Below, one piece after another: positions 25,536-34,406 of a stretch of DNA of 64,000 nt. The stretch is from Hansschlegelia plantiphila (GTDB taxonomy: Bacteria; Pseudomonadota; Alphaproteobacteria; Rhizobiales; Methylopilaceae). Position numbers and translations under genes: made by a program. Numbering within the stretch: position 1 is the stretch's first letter; every line of letters begins with the position of its first letter. Below the pieces are notes generated by a model, which was not told the DNA's origin, did no database searches, and saw only the letters and a program-made list of their open reading frames with translations. The DNA lies in assembly GCF_027922265.1 (NCBI RefSeq), contig NZ_BSFI01000002.1, positions 124,001-188,000 of the forward strand, in the 5' to 3' direction.

Positions 25536-27566
25536 TCAGAACGAGACCTTGACGCCGCCATAGGCCGCGCGGCCCGGCGTGTTGTAGGTGAGGACCTCCT
25601 CGTATTTCCGGTCGAAGAGGTTCTCGATCCGCCCGTAGACCTCGGCGTTCTCGTGGACCTTGTAGGAGCCCGCGAGGTTGACGAGCGTGTAGGCCTTCAA
25701 GGGCGCGCTGGTCCGGGCGTAGGTCTTCGCGTCGTAGGCGAAGTCGCGCTGGCGACCGTTGTAGACCACGCCGAGGTTCACGTTCGCCTTGCCCTCGAGG
25801 AAGGCGTAGTTGGCGTTGAAGCTCGCGACGTGCCGCGGCCGGCGCACCAGCGTGGCCCCGGTGGCGTCTTCGCCGTCCGTGAAGGTGTAGGCGCCGCGCA
25901 GCGTGAGGCCATCGAGCGGCCTGACGGTCAGCCCGACTTCGACGCCGTCGATCCTGGTCGTGCCGGCCAGATTGATCGGGCGGTTGACGAAGCCGGTCGG
26001 GTCGCCCGGATCGGCGACCGTCTCGCTCGAGATCAGGTCCCTGACGCGCTGCTGGAAGTAGGTGGCGTCGAAGACGACCCGGTCGCTCCAGAGCGGCTGG
26101 TCGAAGCCGGCGTCCCAGCCCTCGCCGCGCTCGGGCTTCAGGTCGCCGTTCGGGATGTAGTTCCCCGAGAAGCCGAACAGCTCGAAGGTCGTCGGGTTCT
26201 TGACGCCCGTGCCCCAGGACGCGCGCAACTTGGTCCCGGTCTGGTCGAAGGTGTAGGCGCTCGCGAGGCGGTAGGTCGTCGCCTCCTTGAAGCGGTCGTT
26301 GAAGTCCTGGCGGACGCTTCCCGTGACGAACAGCTTCTCGAAAAAGCCGATCTGGTATTGGCCGACGAGGCCTGCGTCGTCGATGTGCCTGCGGAGCGGG
26401 TTCGCCGCGTCTTCGGGATACGGAAACGCCGTGAAGCTCTTCACGGCGTCGCGCGTGTGATCCGCGCCGAAGGTGAGCACATGGCTCGCCGGAAGCGCGC
26501 CTTCGGTCCGGAAACGGAGATTGGTCTGGTAGTCGAACCGCGTCATCTCGCCGAGCGAGGCGTAGGTCTTCAGGCCCGTCCCGTCGAAGCTGCGCCGGTC
26601 CTGGTTCGTGTAGGACAGGCCGAGCACATGGTCCCACGCGCCGTCGAGCAGCGTCGCCTTGGCCTGCGCGCGGCCGAAGAACTGCTTGCCCGTCTCGGTG
26701 TCGCGATTGTCGACCGAGGCGGCGAACGGATAGCCGTCTGACGCCGCCCCGAAGCCGTCGCGATCGGCGTCGAACTCCGTGTAGCGGGCGACGCCCGAGA
26801 ATTCGAGGTTCTCCGTCGGCCTGACCGAGACCTTGGCGAGGCCGGTTCCGCTCCTGTAGCGGTCACGGTCGAGAGAGCTGGTCGGCGCGTAGGCGTCGAA
26901 CCGCGTCGCGGTCGAGACGCCGCGGGTGCTGAAGCCCTGGCCGGCGATCAGGTAGTCGTAGGCCGCGGTTCCGCCGGACACCGAGGCCGTCCCGGTCGCC
27001 GTGTTGAACGAGCCGCCCTCGATGCTGGCGCGGAAGCGCGTCGGCCCCGGCTCACCCTTGCGAGTCACGATGTTGATCACGCCGCCGATCGCGTCCGAGC
27101 CGTAAAGCGCGCTTTGCGGACCCCGCAGCACGTCGACGCGCTCGACCTCGAGGTTGAGCAGGTTCGCGAAGTCGAACTCCGCGCTCGTGCCGGGGTCGTT
27201 CATGCGGACGCCGTCGACCAGGACGAGGGTCTGGTTGCCCTCCGAACCGCGGATGCGGATCTGGGTGAGCGCGCCGACCGGCCCGGTGCGGTTCACCGCG
27301 ACGCCGGGCAGCTCGCGCAGCACGTCAGAGACGACGCGGATCTGGCGCTGCTCCAGCTCCTCGCCGGAGATCGAGGAGACCGCGCTGCCGATCGCGGCTG
27401 GCGGGCCCTCGACGCGGTTGGCGGTGACGGAGATCTCCTCGAGCTCCGTGGGGCCGTCGGCCGGCGCCGTCTGGGCCGCGGCGGAGGAGATCAGGCAGGC
27501 GGAAAGGGCCGCGGATGCGGCGAGGCGCGCGCAGGCGCCCTGTGAGCGGTGAGGAAGGCTGGACAT
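25536..27566 (-). CDS. btuB: TonB-dependent outer-membrane receptor (BtuB type)
   Basis: This 676-residue receptor has a signal peptide ending near SSAAAQ, a TonB-box-like LEEISVTANRVEG, a plug domain (about 55-165, with RIRGSEGNQTLVLVDGVRMND) and a 22-strand barrel ending in VKVSF with C-terminal phenylalanine. It brings cobalamin across the outer membrane using TonB energy. I chose the ATG at 27566 because it opens the signal peptide; a start at 27617 adds an unlikely 17 residues. It is the first gene after the cobalamin riboswitch, which should shut it down when B12 is plentiful. Confidence 0.92.
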   Translation of the reverse strand: MSSLPHRSQGACARLAASAALSACLISSAAAQTAPADGPTELEEISVTANRVEGPPAAIGSAVSSISGEELEQRQIRVVSDVLRELPGVAVNRTGPVGALTQIRIRGSEGNQTLVLVDGVRMNDPGTSAEFDFANLLNLEVERVDVLRGPQSALYGSDAIGGVINIVTRKGEPGPTRFRASIEGGSFNTATGTASVSGGTAAYDYLIAGQGFSTRGVSTATRFDAYAPTSSLDRDRYRSGTGLAKVSVRPTENLEFSGVARYTEFDADRDGFGAASDGYPFAASVDNRDTETGKQFFGRAQAKATLLDGAWDHVLGLSYTNQDRRSFDGTGLKTYASLGEMTRFDYQTNLRFRTEGALPASHVLTFGADHTRDAVKSFTAFPYPEDAANPLRRHIDDAGLVGQYQIGFFEKLFVTGSVRQDFNDRFKEATTYRLASAYTFDQTGTKLRASWGTGVKNPTTFELFGFSGNYIPNGDLKPERGEGWDAGFDQPLWSDRVVFDATYFQQRVRDLISSETVADPGDPTGFVNRPINLAGTTRIDGVEVGLTVRPLDGLTLRGAYTFTDGEDATGATLVRRPRHVASFNANYAFLEGKANVNLGVVYNGRQRDFAYDAKTYARTSAPLKAYTLVNLAGSYKVHENAEVYGRIENLFDRKYEEVLTYNTPGRAAYGGVKVSF

Positions 27567-27701
27567 CGGGACCCCGAGCGGGACGAGTGGCACGTCACCG
27601 CGAACTCGAGGTCTCACCCGTCACGCGCGGTCGCCCACGCCCGATGGCTCGCCCACCATCGGTGCACCCCGCCCGACGCGTTCGCGTGTGACCACACGAC
27701 T
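27567..27701 (-). promoter_or_regulatory. Leader between riboswitch and btuB
   Basis: This 135-base stretch joins the riboswitch core to the btuB ATG. It should hold the expression platform that responds to ligand binding. I see no clear intrinsic terminator with a U-run, so control by masking the ribosome-binding site is more likely than transcription termination. Confidence 0.4.
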
Positions 27702-27868
27702 GACGGCAGGTCTCCTGGCTCGCGGGTCGCTGCGGCTCCGTCGCCTTCCCAGACCGAAGTCCAGTGGCCGATGACGAAGTCGCTCGCCGCTCACAGTAGC
27801 GGGGGCTGCCGCGGCATGGGGTCGTGAGACCGGCACCGCGTTCCCTTTTGATCCCCGAGGGGAACCGT
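27700..27868 (-). promoter_or_regulatory. Cobalamin (adenosylcobalamin) riboswitch
   Basis: Reading the minus strand, the conserved elements of the cobalamin riboswitch appear in order: AAAAGGGAACGCGGTG near the 5' side, CCGCGGCAGCCCCCGCTACTG in the core (27792-27815), the GCCACTG box near 27765, GGGAAGGCG, and the 3' end GAGCCAGGAGACCTGCCGTC at 27702-27721. The spacing fits the B12 element. It precedes btuB and, through the coupled genes, the whole B12 uptake operon down to 21018. Confidence 0.96.
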
Positions 27869-27960
27869 CGCGACGGACGCTATGGCGGAAATGTGGCGCG
27901 AGTCAACTGACGCCGGGGCCGCTTCGACTGATCGCCAATCTGGCGATAACTTGGCAAGTC

Positions 27961-28035
27961 TGGCTGGGGCGGGAGGATTCGAACCTCCGAATGGGGGAAT
28001 CAAAATCCCCTGCCTTACCACTTGGCTACGCCCCA
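27961..28035 (-). tRNA. tRNA-Gln (anticodon TTG)
   Basis: The minus strand folds into a standard cloverleaf of 75 bases with encoded CCA. The acceptor stem is TGGGGCG with CGCCCCA, the anticodon stem-loop is GGGGATTTTGATTCCCC with anticodon TTG, and the T-loop carries GGTTCGAATCC. G precedes CCA as discriminator. It lies between the B12 riboswitch and the MBL-fold gene and has no other tRNA beside it. Confidence 0.97.
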
Positions 28036-28133
28036 TCGACCGACTATGGCCGGACGCGGCGATGGATAGCGGGGTCGAGCGGCCCCCGCAACAGCGCCGC
28101 GCGGCCCGAGGGCCGCCGGATGAAGCGGAGCGC

Positions 28134-29048
28134 ATGAGCGAAGACATCGAATTCGACAGGTCGCGCGACGCAGTGGCCGGCGCGGTCGTCGAGGTCGCGC
28201 CGCTCGTGCGCCGCATCATCGCGCCGAACGCTTCGCCTTTCACCTTCACCGGAACCGCGAGCTACCTTATCGGAAAGGGTAAAGTCGCGCTGGTCGATCC
28301 GGGGCCGGAGGACGCCCGCCATCGCCGCGCGGTGCTTGCGGCGCTCGATGGCGAAACGGTCACGCATATCGTCGTCACCCACACCCATCTCGACCACACC
28401 GGCGGGGCCGCGGCGATGGCCGAGGCGCTCGGCGCGCCGCTGGTCGGCGCCGGCGCGCACCGCACCTTCCGTCCGCTGCACGAGGGCGAGACGAACCGCC
28501 TGGAGGCGGGCGCCGATCACGTCTACCGGCCGGATATCGAACTCGCGGACGGCGACGCCGTCACAGGCCCGGGCTGGTCGCTGGTCGCCGTCGCGACGCC
28601 CGGCCACACCGCCAACCATCTCGCCTTCTCCCTGCCGGAAGCCGACGTCCTGCTGTCGGGCGACCATGTGATGGCGTGGTCGACGAGCGTGGTCGCCCCG
28701 CCCGACGGCGCGATGGGCCCCTATGTCGCCTCGCTCCGCAAGCTGATCGCGCGGCCGGAAGACGTCTATCTGCCCGGGCACGGCCCGGCGCTCAGGAACG
28801 CCCGGCAATTCACCCGTCATCTGCTCGGCCACCGGCTGATGCGCGAATCCGCGATCCGCGGGCGGCTCGAACAGGGCGCGCGGCGTATCCCGGAGATCGT
28901 CGCCGAGCTCTATCGCGGTCTCGATCCGCGGCTCGCCGGCGCCGCCGGGCTGTCGGTGTTCGCCCATCTCGAGGAGCTCGTCGCGCGCGGGGAAGCCGCG
29001 ACCGACGGCGTTCCCCGGCTCGACGGGATCTATCGCGCAGCAGGGTGA
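28134..29048 (+). CDS. MBL-fold metallo-hydrolase (LACTB2-like)
   Basis: This 304-residue protein has the metallo-beta-lactamase fold with the metal motif VTHTHLDHTGG near residue 82, further histidine ligands in TPGHTANHLAF and an aspartate in LLSGDHVMAW, and HG in LPGHGPAL. The C-terminal 60-70 residues are a winged-helix-like region (RLEQGARRIPEIVAELY), as in the LACTB2/glyoxalase II-like group, whose members include nucleases. The substrate cannot be told. The ATG at 28134 has GGAG just upstream. It stands alone, convergent with the DUF1499 gene. Confidence 0.88.
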   Translation: MSEDIEFDRSRDAVAGAVVEVAPLVRRIIAPNASPFTFTGTASYLIGKGKVALVDPGPEDARHRRAVLAALDGETVTHIVVTHTHLDHTGGAAAMAEALGAPLVGAGAHRTFRPLHEGETNRLEAGADHVYRPDIELADGDAVTGPGWSLVAVATPGHTANHLAFSLPEADVLLSGDHVMAWSTSVVAPPDGAMGPYVASLRKLIARPEDVYLPGHGPALRNARQFTRHLLGHRLMRESAIRGRLEQGARRIPEIVAELYRGLDPRLAGAAGLSVFAHLEELVARGEAATDGVPRLDGIYRAAG

Positions 29049-29055
29049 GGGCAGG

Positions 29056-29850
29056 TCAGGGGGCGGCGTTCGCGGCGGCGGCGGCGAGGTCGGCCAGGAA
29101 CAGGCGGATGCGATCGGCGTTGGCGCCGAAGTCGATCCCGGCGAGCCGCGAGGCCGAGCGCATGTCGACCTTCGCGCCGTCGCCGTCGGGACGCACGCGG
29201 ATCGTCACGACGTCGCGCAGCCGCAGCAGCGGCGTCGGGGCGACCGCCTCGATGCGGCCGGTCGGCGGACCGCCGCGCGGAAAGGCGGTCGGCCCGACGA
29301 TGCGCCAGCCGCGGGATTCCACGAGGCCGAGCGCGAGATTGGCGACGTCCTCGGGGGCGAGCGCAATCCGCAGCGGCGCAAGGTCGGGATAGGCGGCGCG
29401 CTGCAGCGCCGCCATCTCCGGCGCGATCGCAGGTCCGGGGGCGGGGCGGTCGCCGGGATCGCGCTGGGCGCCGGCCCGGTCGAAGCGCGGCGGGTCGGCG
29501 AGGTCGGTCGAGACGTCGTCGGTCGCGCGTCCTGTGAGGTTGCGCGCCGCGACATAGGCGGGGCCGGCGAGCACGGCGCCGGCCAGCACGACGGCGAAGA
29601 AGGCGCGCACGCCGCCGCGCCGGCCGCCCACCCACACCGAGACCATGGCGGCGACGCCGACGAGCGCCGCGAGCGCCGCGAGCGTCAGGCCCGCGAGGAA
29701 GACGCTGAAGCCCGCGGCCGCCTCGACCGCGTGGGTGCGCAGCAGGACCGCCGAACAGCCCGTCACCAGGATCGAGAACCACGCGAGAGCGAGCGCCAGT
29801 CCTGCGAGCCGCGAGCGGCCGCGAGGCGGAAGTCGGAGGTCGAGGGTCAT
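29056..29850 (-). CDS. DUF1499 family membrane protein
   Basis: This 264-residue protein has three hydrophobic segments in the first 110 residues and then a soluble DUF1499 domain that starts LTGRATDDVSTDLADPPRF. The function of the family is unknown. Its ATG overlaps the stop of the M48 peptidase gene (ATGA), so the two are co-translated, and they form a three-gene run with the DUF898 gene. Confidence 0.85.
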   Translation of the reverse strand: MTLDLRLPPRGRSRLAGLALALAWFSILVTGCSAVLLRTHAVEAAAGFSVFLAGLTLAALAALVGVAAMVSVWVGGRRGGVRAFFAVVLAGAVLAGPAYVAARNLTGRATDDVSTDLADPPRFDRAGAQRDPGDRPAPGPAIAPEMAALQRAAYPDLAPLRIALAPEDVANLALGLVESRGWRIVGPTAFPRGGPPTGRIEAVAPTPLLRLRDVVTIRVRPDGDGAKVDMRSASRLAGIDFGANADRIRLFLADLAAAAANAAP

Positions 29851-30959
29851 GCGCGTGCGCCGCAGATGCGTTTGAGGGCGGCGAAGGCCGGCCCGTCCAT
29901 CAGCGGGCGCGCCGGCGGCGCGCCGGCCGCCGCGTCGTCGATCGCCCGCCGCCGCGCCTGGGCGTCGGGATGCGAGGCCAGATATCCGAACACCATGCCG
30001 CCGTCAGCCTTGTCCTCGCCGGCCAGCCGCGTCAGCAGCGCGCCGAGCGCCTTGGGATCCGCGCCGAGCTTGCGCATTAGGCGCACCGAATAGGCGTCGG
30101 CGTCGCTCTCCGCTCCCCGGGAGTAGGACGCCTCGGAAAGAGCCCGCACAACTGCGACCGCCGCGCCGCCGCCGACGAAATCGCCGAGCACGAAGCCGAA
30201 CAGGAAGGACAGGCCGCCGGCCTGCAACACCCGCCGCGCGCCGTCGCGGGCGGCGACGTGGCCGATCTCGTGGGCGAGCACGCCCGCAATCTCGTCGCCG
30301 CTTTGGGCGCGCGCGATCAGGCCGTCGAACAGGTAGACCGGGCCTCCGGGCAAGGCGAGGGCGTTGGGGATGTCGCTCCGCACCGCGACGATGGTCACGG
30401 GGAAGGGGAGCGAGGCTGCGCCCGACAGCCGTTCGCCGAGAGCGTCGAGCGCCGCGCGGCCGTCGCGCTCGTCCGGACCATCGCCGCAGGCGAAGCTGCC
30501 GCGGCGCACCGGCAGGATCAGGCGGATCTGGCCGTCGAGGGCCTCGCCCATCCGCCGGTCGACGCTCCACGGCAAGGCGGGCGCGACGCGGTCGATCAGA
30601 GCGGGCAGGCCATAGAGGCCGAACACGACGAACGAGACCACCGCGGCCAGGCTCCAGGCGACCACCTTGCGGTCGACGCTCCTGTCGGAACCGTTCGACA
30701 GGTTCGGCGCGCGGGCGCGGATCTCGCGGGCGAGCGCCGCGTCGCGGATTTCGAGTCGCGCGAGCGCCGCGCCGCCGTCGCGCGTCAGCCGCAGGCCGCC
30801 GCTGGGATCAGCGACTTCGCGCAGCTCGCCAAACGGCCAGTCGAGGATCGGACGGCCGTCGGGCGCTATGATGCGAAGCGCCGTCACGCCGAGCTCGACA
30901 TGGACGTCCTGCCGCCTGGCCGTCCGCCCGTCGAAATAGACGCCGAGGCCGCTGCTCAT
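29847..30959 (-). CDS. M48 family membrane-associated zinc metallopeptidase
   Basis: This 370-residue protein has an N-terminal beta-rich domain (residues 1-75, with LDWPFGELREV), one membrane helix (about 100-120) and an M48 peptidase domain. The zinc motif HEIGH is at residues 230-234 and a downstream glutamate ligand lies in ESDADAYSVRLM. Such enzymes degrade misfolded or membrane-proximal proteins. The ATG at 30959 is four bases from the DUF898 stop, so the genes are a single transcript. A start at 30989 is possible but would overlap that gene. Confidence 0.9.
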   Translation of the reverse strand: MSSGLGVYFDGRTARRQDVHVELGVTALRIIAPDGRPILDWPFGELREVADPSGGLRLTRDGGAALARLEIRDAALAREIRARAPNLSNGSDRSVDRKVVAWSLAAVVSFVVFGLYGLPALIDRVAPALPWSVDRRMGEALDGQIRLILPVRRGSFACGDGPDERDGRAALDALGERLSGAASLPFPVTIVAVRSDIPNALALPGGPVYLFDGLIARAQSGDEIAGVLAHEIGHVAARDGARRVLQAGGLSFLFGFVLGDFVGGGAAVAVVRALSEASYSRGAESDADAYSVRLMRKLGADPKALGALLTRLAGEDKADGGMVFGYLASHPDAQARRRAIDDAAAGAPPARPLMDGPAFAALKRICGARA

Positions 30960-30963
30960 CCGG

Positions 30964-32172
30964 TCAGAACCCGCCGAAATCGAGCGCATCGGCGACGCCT
31001 TCGCCGAACGCGTTCGCCGGCGGAGTCGTCGACTGCGCGGCCATCAGCCGTCCGAGCCCCGCGATCGTCACGCTCTCGAAGGACCGCTTCCAGATCAGTC
31101 TTGCGCCGAAGATCTGCCAGACGGCGGCGACCGCGACGCCGGCGGCGAAATAGGACAGCGCGAACAGGATGGCGAACGCCGGACCGGCCTCGACGCCGCC
31201 CGCCTTCGCGCCCGACGCGTAGCCCAGCGCGGCCGCGACCGCGCCGATCGCGACGAGGCACACCACCGCCAGCAGGCCGAAGCCGAGATAGATGCGCAGG
31301 AACGCGAACAGGCCAAGGTCGGTCGTCACGCGCGTTTCGCCGATGCGGGACCCCTGCGCCCACCAGCGGAACTCGATCGCCTGATAGAGCGGCAGGATGA
31401 CGACGAGCGCGATCGCGATCGCCAGTCCCGCGCCGACCGCAGCCATCCCGATCATGACGTCGCCGGACGGAGCGTCGCCCGACTGATGCTGGCTGACGAC
31501 CCGGCCGACAAGCGCCAGCGGCCCGAGCACCGTGACCATCGCGATGAGCCAGAGCAGGACCCCGCGGCGGAACAGCTGCCGGCCGGTCGCGTCGAACGAA
31601 GCCTTCTGGTCCCCGAACCAGGTGTTCTCCATCTTGTAGCGTTCGAGGCTCGCCCGCATGAACGGGTAGAGCAGGCCGATGCTCACGATCGCGAGCAGTC
31701 CCCAGCCGATCGAGCGCGCGGCGTAGACGAAGCCCGAGCCGCTCTGCTGGAACCGCACGCCGCGCCAGACGGTCCGGGTGAGGCGATAGCGACGGGCGCG
31801 GAACAGCGCGAACTGCGCGAGCACGACGAAGCCGAGCGAGAACAGCGGCTGAAGGACCGCCTGCGCCGAGGGACCCGCGACGAGCGCGCCGAACTGGATC
31901 GCGGCCGAAAGCGGCGCGACGACCGCAAGCGCCACGAGGAAGCCGAGGAACAGCTCGATCCCGCGGCCGGCGTACTCCAGCCTGTCGCCGTCGATCTCGG
32001 TCCCGCCCCACAGGAAGCGCCGGACGTTCGTCACGAACCAGAACCGGTAGACGCCGAGCGTGAGAAGCGTGAGCGCGAGACCCTTCAGCACGACCGGCGC
32101 CATGGCGCCCGCCGTCCCGTGGAAGCGGGGCCGCGCTTCCGCCGGGCCGACGCTCCAGCCGGTCTCGTTCAT
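30964..32172 (-). CDS. DUF898 family (YjgN-type) membrane protein
   Basis: This 402-residue protein has about eight hydrophobic segments and the family blocks ALTLLTLGVYRFWFVTNVRR near residue 35 and RYKMENTWFGDQKASFDATG near residue 175. DUF898/YjgN proteins are inner-membrane proteins of unknown role. It opens the DUF898-M48-DUF1499 operon. The soluble peptidase partner suggests a shared role in envelope quality control, which is inference from the gene order. Confidence 0.85.
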   Translation of the reverse strand: MNETGWSVGPAEARPRFHGTAGAMAPVVLKGLALTLLTLGVYRFWFVTNVRRFLWGGTEIDGDRLEYAGRGIELFLGFLVALAVVAPLSAAIQFGALVAGPSAQAVLQPLFSLGFVVLAQFALFRARRYRLTRTVWRGVRFQQSGSGFVYAARSIGWGLLAIVSIGLLYPFMRASLERYKMENTWFGDQKASFDATGRQLFRRGVLLWLIAMVTVLGPLALVGRVVSQHQSGDAPSGDVMIGMAAVGAGLAIAIALVVILPLYQAIEFRWWAQGSRIGETRVTTDLGLFAFLRIYLGFGLLAVVCLVAIGAVAAALGYASGAKAGGVEAGPAFAILFALSYFAAGVAVAAVWQIFGARLIWKRSFESVTIAGLGRLMAAQSTTPPANAFGEGVADALDFGGF

Positions 32173-32291
32173 GCCAGTCGCCGCCCCCGCCGCGGCCGGA
32201 ACCGCTCAGGCGCGATCAAACCACGAGTCGATGCGGGGTGGCGAGATCGACGATCGCAGCGAGCGCTTTGCGCTTCGACCCATAGCTCGTC

Positions 32292-32314
32292 GTGGTCCGG
32301 CTTGACCGGACCAC
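32292..32314. repeat. Interspersed palindrome, first copy of a pair
   Basis: GTGGTCCGG (32292-32300) and CCGGACCAC (32306-32314) form a perfect nine-base inverted repeat with a five-base centre CTTGA. The arms match those of the palindrome at 17237-17259. It lies between the DUF898 gene and the aminotransferase gene. Confidence 0.7.
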
Positions 32315-32349
32315 CCATGCCGGGCGCTGAGCGCCACGCTTGAACATGG

Positions 32350-32372
32350 GTCCTCCGGTCGAGCCGGAGGAC
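32350..32372. repeat. Interspersed palindrome, second copy of a pair
   Basis: GTCCTCCGG (32350-32358) and CCGGAGGAC (32364-32372) form a perfect nine-base inverted repeat around TCGAG. It lies 58 bases from a similar palindrome at 32292-32314 and has the same overall size, so the two look like a paired element in the noncoding gap downstream of the aminotransferase gene. Confidence 0.7.
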
Positions 32373-32436
32373 GACGGCGGTGGTAGTCGAAGCATCGACC
32401 GGCTCCGGCAGCCGCCGGCCTGCGTGGGAGAGCCCC

Positions 32437-33819
32437 TCAGGCCGCGTGTCGGACGTTCTCGCTCGACGCCCAGCCTTCAGCGCGGTCGAGCGCGCGGCCG
32501 AGGCGATCGAACAGCAGGTCGATCTCGGCTTCCGTGATCACCAGTGGCGGGCAGATCGACACCGCGTCGCCGATGGCGCGCACGATCAGGCCTTCCTCCT
32601 CAGCGAAGGCCACGATCTTGGCTGCGACCGCGCGCTTGGGATCGAAGGAGCGCTTGGTCGCCTTGTCCGCGACCGCCTCCAGCGCGCCGACCAGCCCGAC
32701 GCCGCGAGCCTCGCCCACCAGCGGATGATCGGCGAAGGCCGTCAGCCGCTTCTGGAAGTGCGGTACGATGCTCCTGACATGGCCGAGGATGTTCTCGCGC
32801 TCGTAGATCTCCAGCGTCTTGAGCGCGACGGCGGCTGCGACCGGGTGGCCGGAATAGGTGAAGCCGTGGCCGAAGACGCCGATCTTCGCGCTCTGCGATG
32901 TCAGCGCGTCGTCGATCCAGTCGGGGATGATGACGCCGGCGATCGGCGCATAGGACGACGACAGCTGCTTCGCGATCGAGATCGTGTCCGGCTTCATGCC
33001 GAGCGCGGTCGAGCCGAACCATTCGCCGAGCCGCCCGAAGCCGCAGATCACCTCGTCGGCGATCAGCATGACGTCGTGCTTCTCGAGCACCTGCTGGATC
33101 TTCTCGAAATAGGTCTTTGGCGGCACGATCACGCCGCCCGCGCCCATCACGGGCTCGGCGATGAAGGCCGCCACCGTCTCGGGACCCTCGGCCTGGATCA
33201 TGGCGTCGAGGTCGTCGGCGAGCCGCGTCGCGAACTGCTCCTCGCTCTCGCCGTCGAGCGCGAAGCGATAGTGGTGCGGGCAGGCGGCGTGCCTGATCCC
33301 TGCGATCGGCAGGTCGAAGTCGATGTGGTTGTTCGGCAGGCCGGTGAGGCTGGCGCTCGCCACCGTCACGCCATGATAGGCCTTGATCCGGCTGATGATC
33401 TTCTTCTTCTGCGGCCGCCCCAGCGCGTTGTTGACGTACCAGACGAGCTTGACCTGGGTGTCGTTGGCCTCCGAGCCCGAATTGCAGAAGAACACCTTGG
33501 CGGCCTGGGTCGGCGCCAGCTCCTTCAGCTTCTCGGCGAGGGCGATCGCGGGATCGTGGCTCTTGCCGGTGAAGAGATGCGCGAAGGGCAGCTTGCGCAT
33601 CTGTTCGGCGGCGGCCTGCACCAGCTCCTCGCGTCCATGGCCGAGCGCGTTGCACCAGAGGCCGGCCATGCCCTCGAGATAGGGCTTGCCGTCGACGTCG
33701 TAGACGAACACGCCCTCGCCGCGCTCGAGGATGAGCGATCCCTGCGCCGGCAGCGTCGAGAGGTTGCTGTAGGGGTGGAGCACGGTGGCGGCGTCGCGCG
33801 CCTGCAGATTGGTCACCAT
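32437..33819 (-). CDS. Class III PLP-dependent aminotransferase
   Basis: This 460-residue enzyme is an omega-aminotransferase of the class III family. GHGREELVQAAAEQ, FFCNSGSEANDTQVKLVWY (about residue 115), the aspartate in LIADEVICGFGR and the PLP lysine in DTISIAKQLSSSYAPI (about residue 285) are all present. Family members use pyruvate or 2-oxoglutarate to accept amino groups from putrescine, beta-alanine, taurine or GABA; the substrate cannot be fixed from sequence. The ATG at 33819 is preceded by GAGG. It is a single-gene unit. Confidence 0.9.
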   Translation of the reverse strand: MVTNLQARDAATVLHPYSNLSTLPAQGSLILERGEGVFVYDVDGKPYLEGMAGLWCNALGHGREELVQAAAEQMRKLPFAHLFTGKSHDPAIALAEKLKELAPTQAAKVFFCNSGSEANDTQVKLVWYVNNALGRPQKKKIISRIKAYHGVTVASASLTGLPNNHIDFDLPIAGIRHAACPHHYRFALDGESEEQFATRLADDLDAMIQAEGPETVAAFIAEPVMGAGGVIVPPKTYFEKIQQVLEKHDVMLIADEVICGFGRLGEWFGSTALGMKPDTISIAKQLSSSYAPIAGVIIPDWIDDALTSQSAKIGVFGHGFTYSGHPVAAAVALKTLEIYERENILGHVRSIVPHFQKRLTAFADHPLVGEARGVGLVGALEAVADKATKRSFDPKRAVAAKIVAFAEEEGLIVRAIGDAVSICPPLVITEAEIDLLFDRLGRALDRAEGWASSENVRHAA

Positions 33820-33871
33820 CGGGAAATCGCCTCGTTCGGGCCGGTCCGGCGAACAGACCTTAGGGCGGATC

Positions 33872-33903
33872 AAAGCCGGCGGGGAAGCCTCCCGGCCGGC
33901 TTT
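33872..33903. promoter_or_regulatory. Strong hairpin in the aminotransferase leader
   Basis: AAAGCCGGC (33872-33880) and GCCGGCTTT (33895-33903) form a perfect nine-base inverted repeat around a loop that can pair further (GGG with CCC). It lies 53 bases upstream of the aminotransferase ATG, so it may be in its leader transcript or an operator. No U-run follows on either strand. Confidence 0.45.
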
Positions 33904-34011
33904 GGCGCGTGCGCCGCAGCAATAAATAATGGCGTCGGCGATGAGTCTTTGGTGGAACATTAAGGCGAAGTCGCCGTTAATGCGGCGGTCCGCCAAATTC
34001 CGCCCGGTGCA

Positions 34012-34353
34012 ATGACGATGCGGCTCGCCCTGTTCGGCGCCTCCATCATGCTCGCCGCCTACGCGACGATGACTCACGTCACCTATCTCAACACCGGCGG
34101 CTACTCCGCGGACTGGCCGGAATATCGCCGCATCGCGGTCGTCTCCCCGCAGGACTGCGCCGCTTTGCTCGGCCGCGCCGAGCGAACGCTTGGCGAGAGC
34201 CATGGCCTGCGCTGCGAGGGCGTGCCGCGCTGGCGCCACTGGGCCAACCTGACCCGCGCGGCCTATGATCGCGACGGCGTCGGCGGCGTCGCGCTGGCTG
34301 TGCTCGGAGGTCAGGCGGTCGCGAGCGCCGCGGCTGCGCCGACGGCGCCCTGA
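34012..34353 (+). CDS. Small protein of unknown function with N-terminal signal or membrane helix
   Basis: I do not recognise this 113-residue protein. Residues 3-25 (RLALFGASIMLAAYATMTHV) form a hydrophobic segment that could be a signal anchor. The rest is soluble, with two cysteines (DCAALL and RCEGVP) and a C-terminal alanine-rich tail. It lies divergent from the aminotransferase gene and convergent with the extensin-like gene. Codon use matches its neighbours, which supports it as a real gene. Confidence 0.55.
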   Translation: MTMRLALFGASIMLAAYATMTHVTYLNTGGYSADWPEYRRIAVVSPQDCAALLGRAERTLGESHGLRCEGVPRWRHWANLTRAAYDRDGVGGVALAVLGGQAVASAAAAPTAP

Positions 34354-34406
34354 ACCGCCGTTCTCGTCCTGGTCATCCGGCTGAAGCGCTGGGCTGACGA
34401 AGAGGC

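Noticed and set aside
23522..25561. Single 679-residue open frame spanning the btuC and btuF genes
   Set aside because: The first half is an off-frame reading of the binding-protein gene; btuC starts at the ATG at 24547 and the binding protein uses another frame.
32380..33963. A 527-residue open frame antisense to the aminotransferase gene
   Set aside because: The product has no recognisable domain and the class III aminotransferase motifs are all intact on the other strand.
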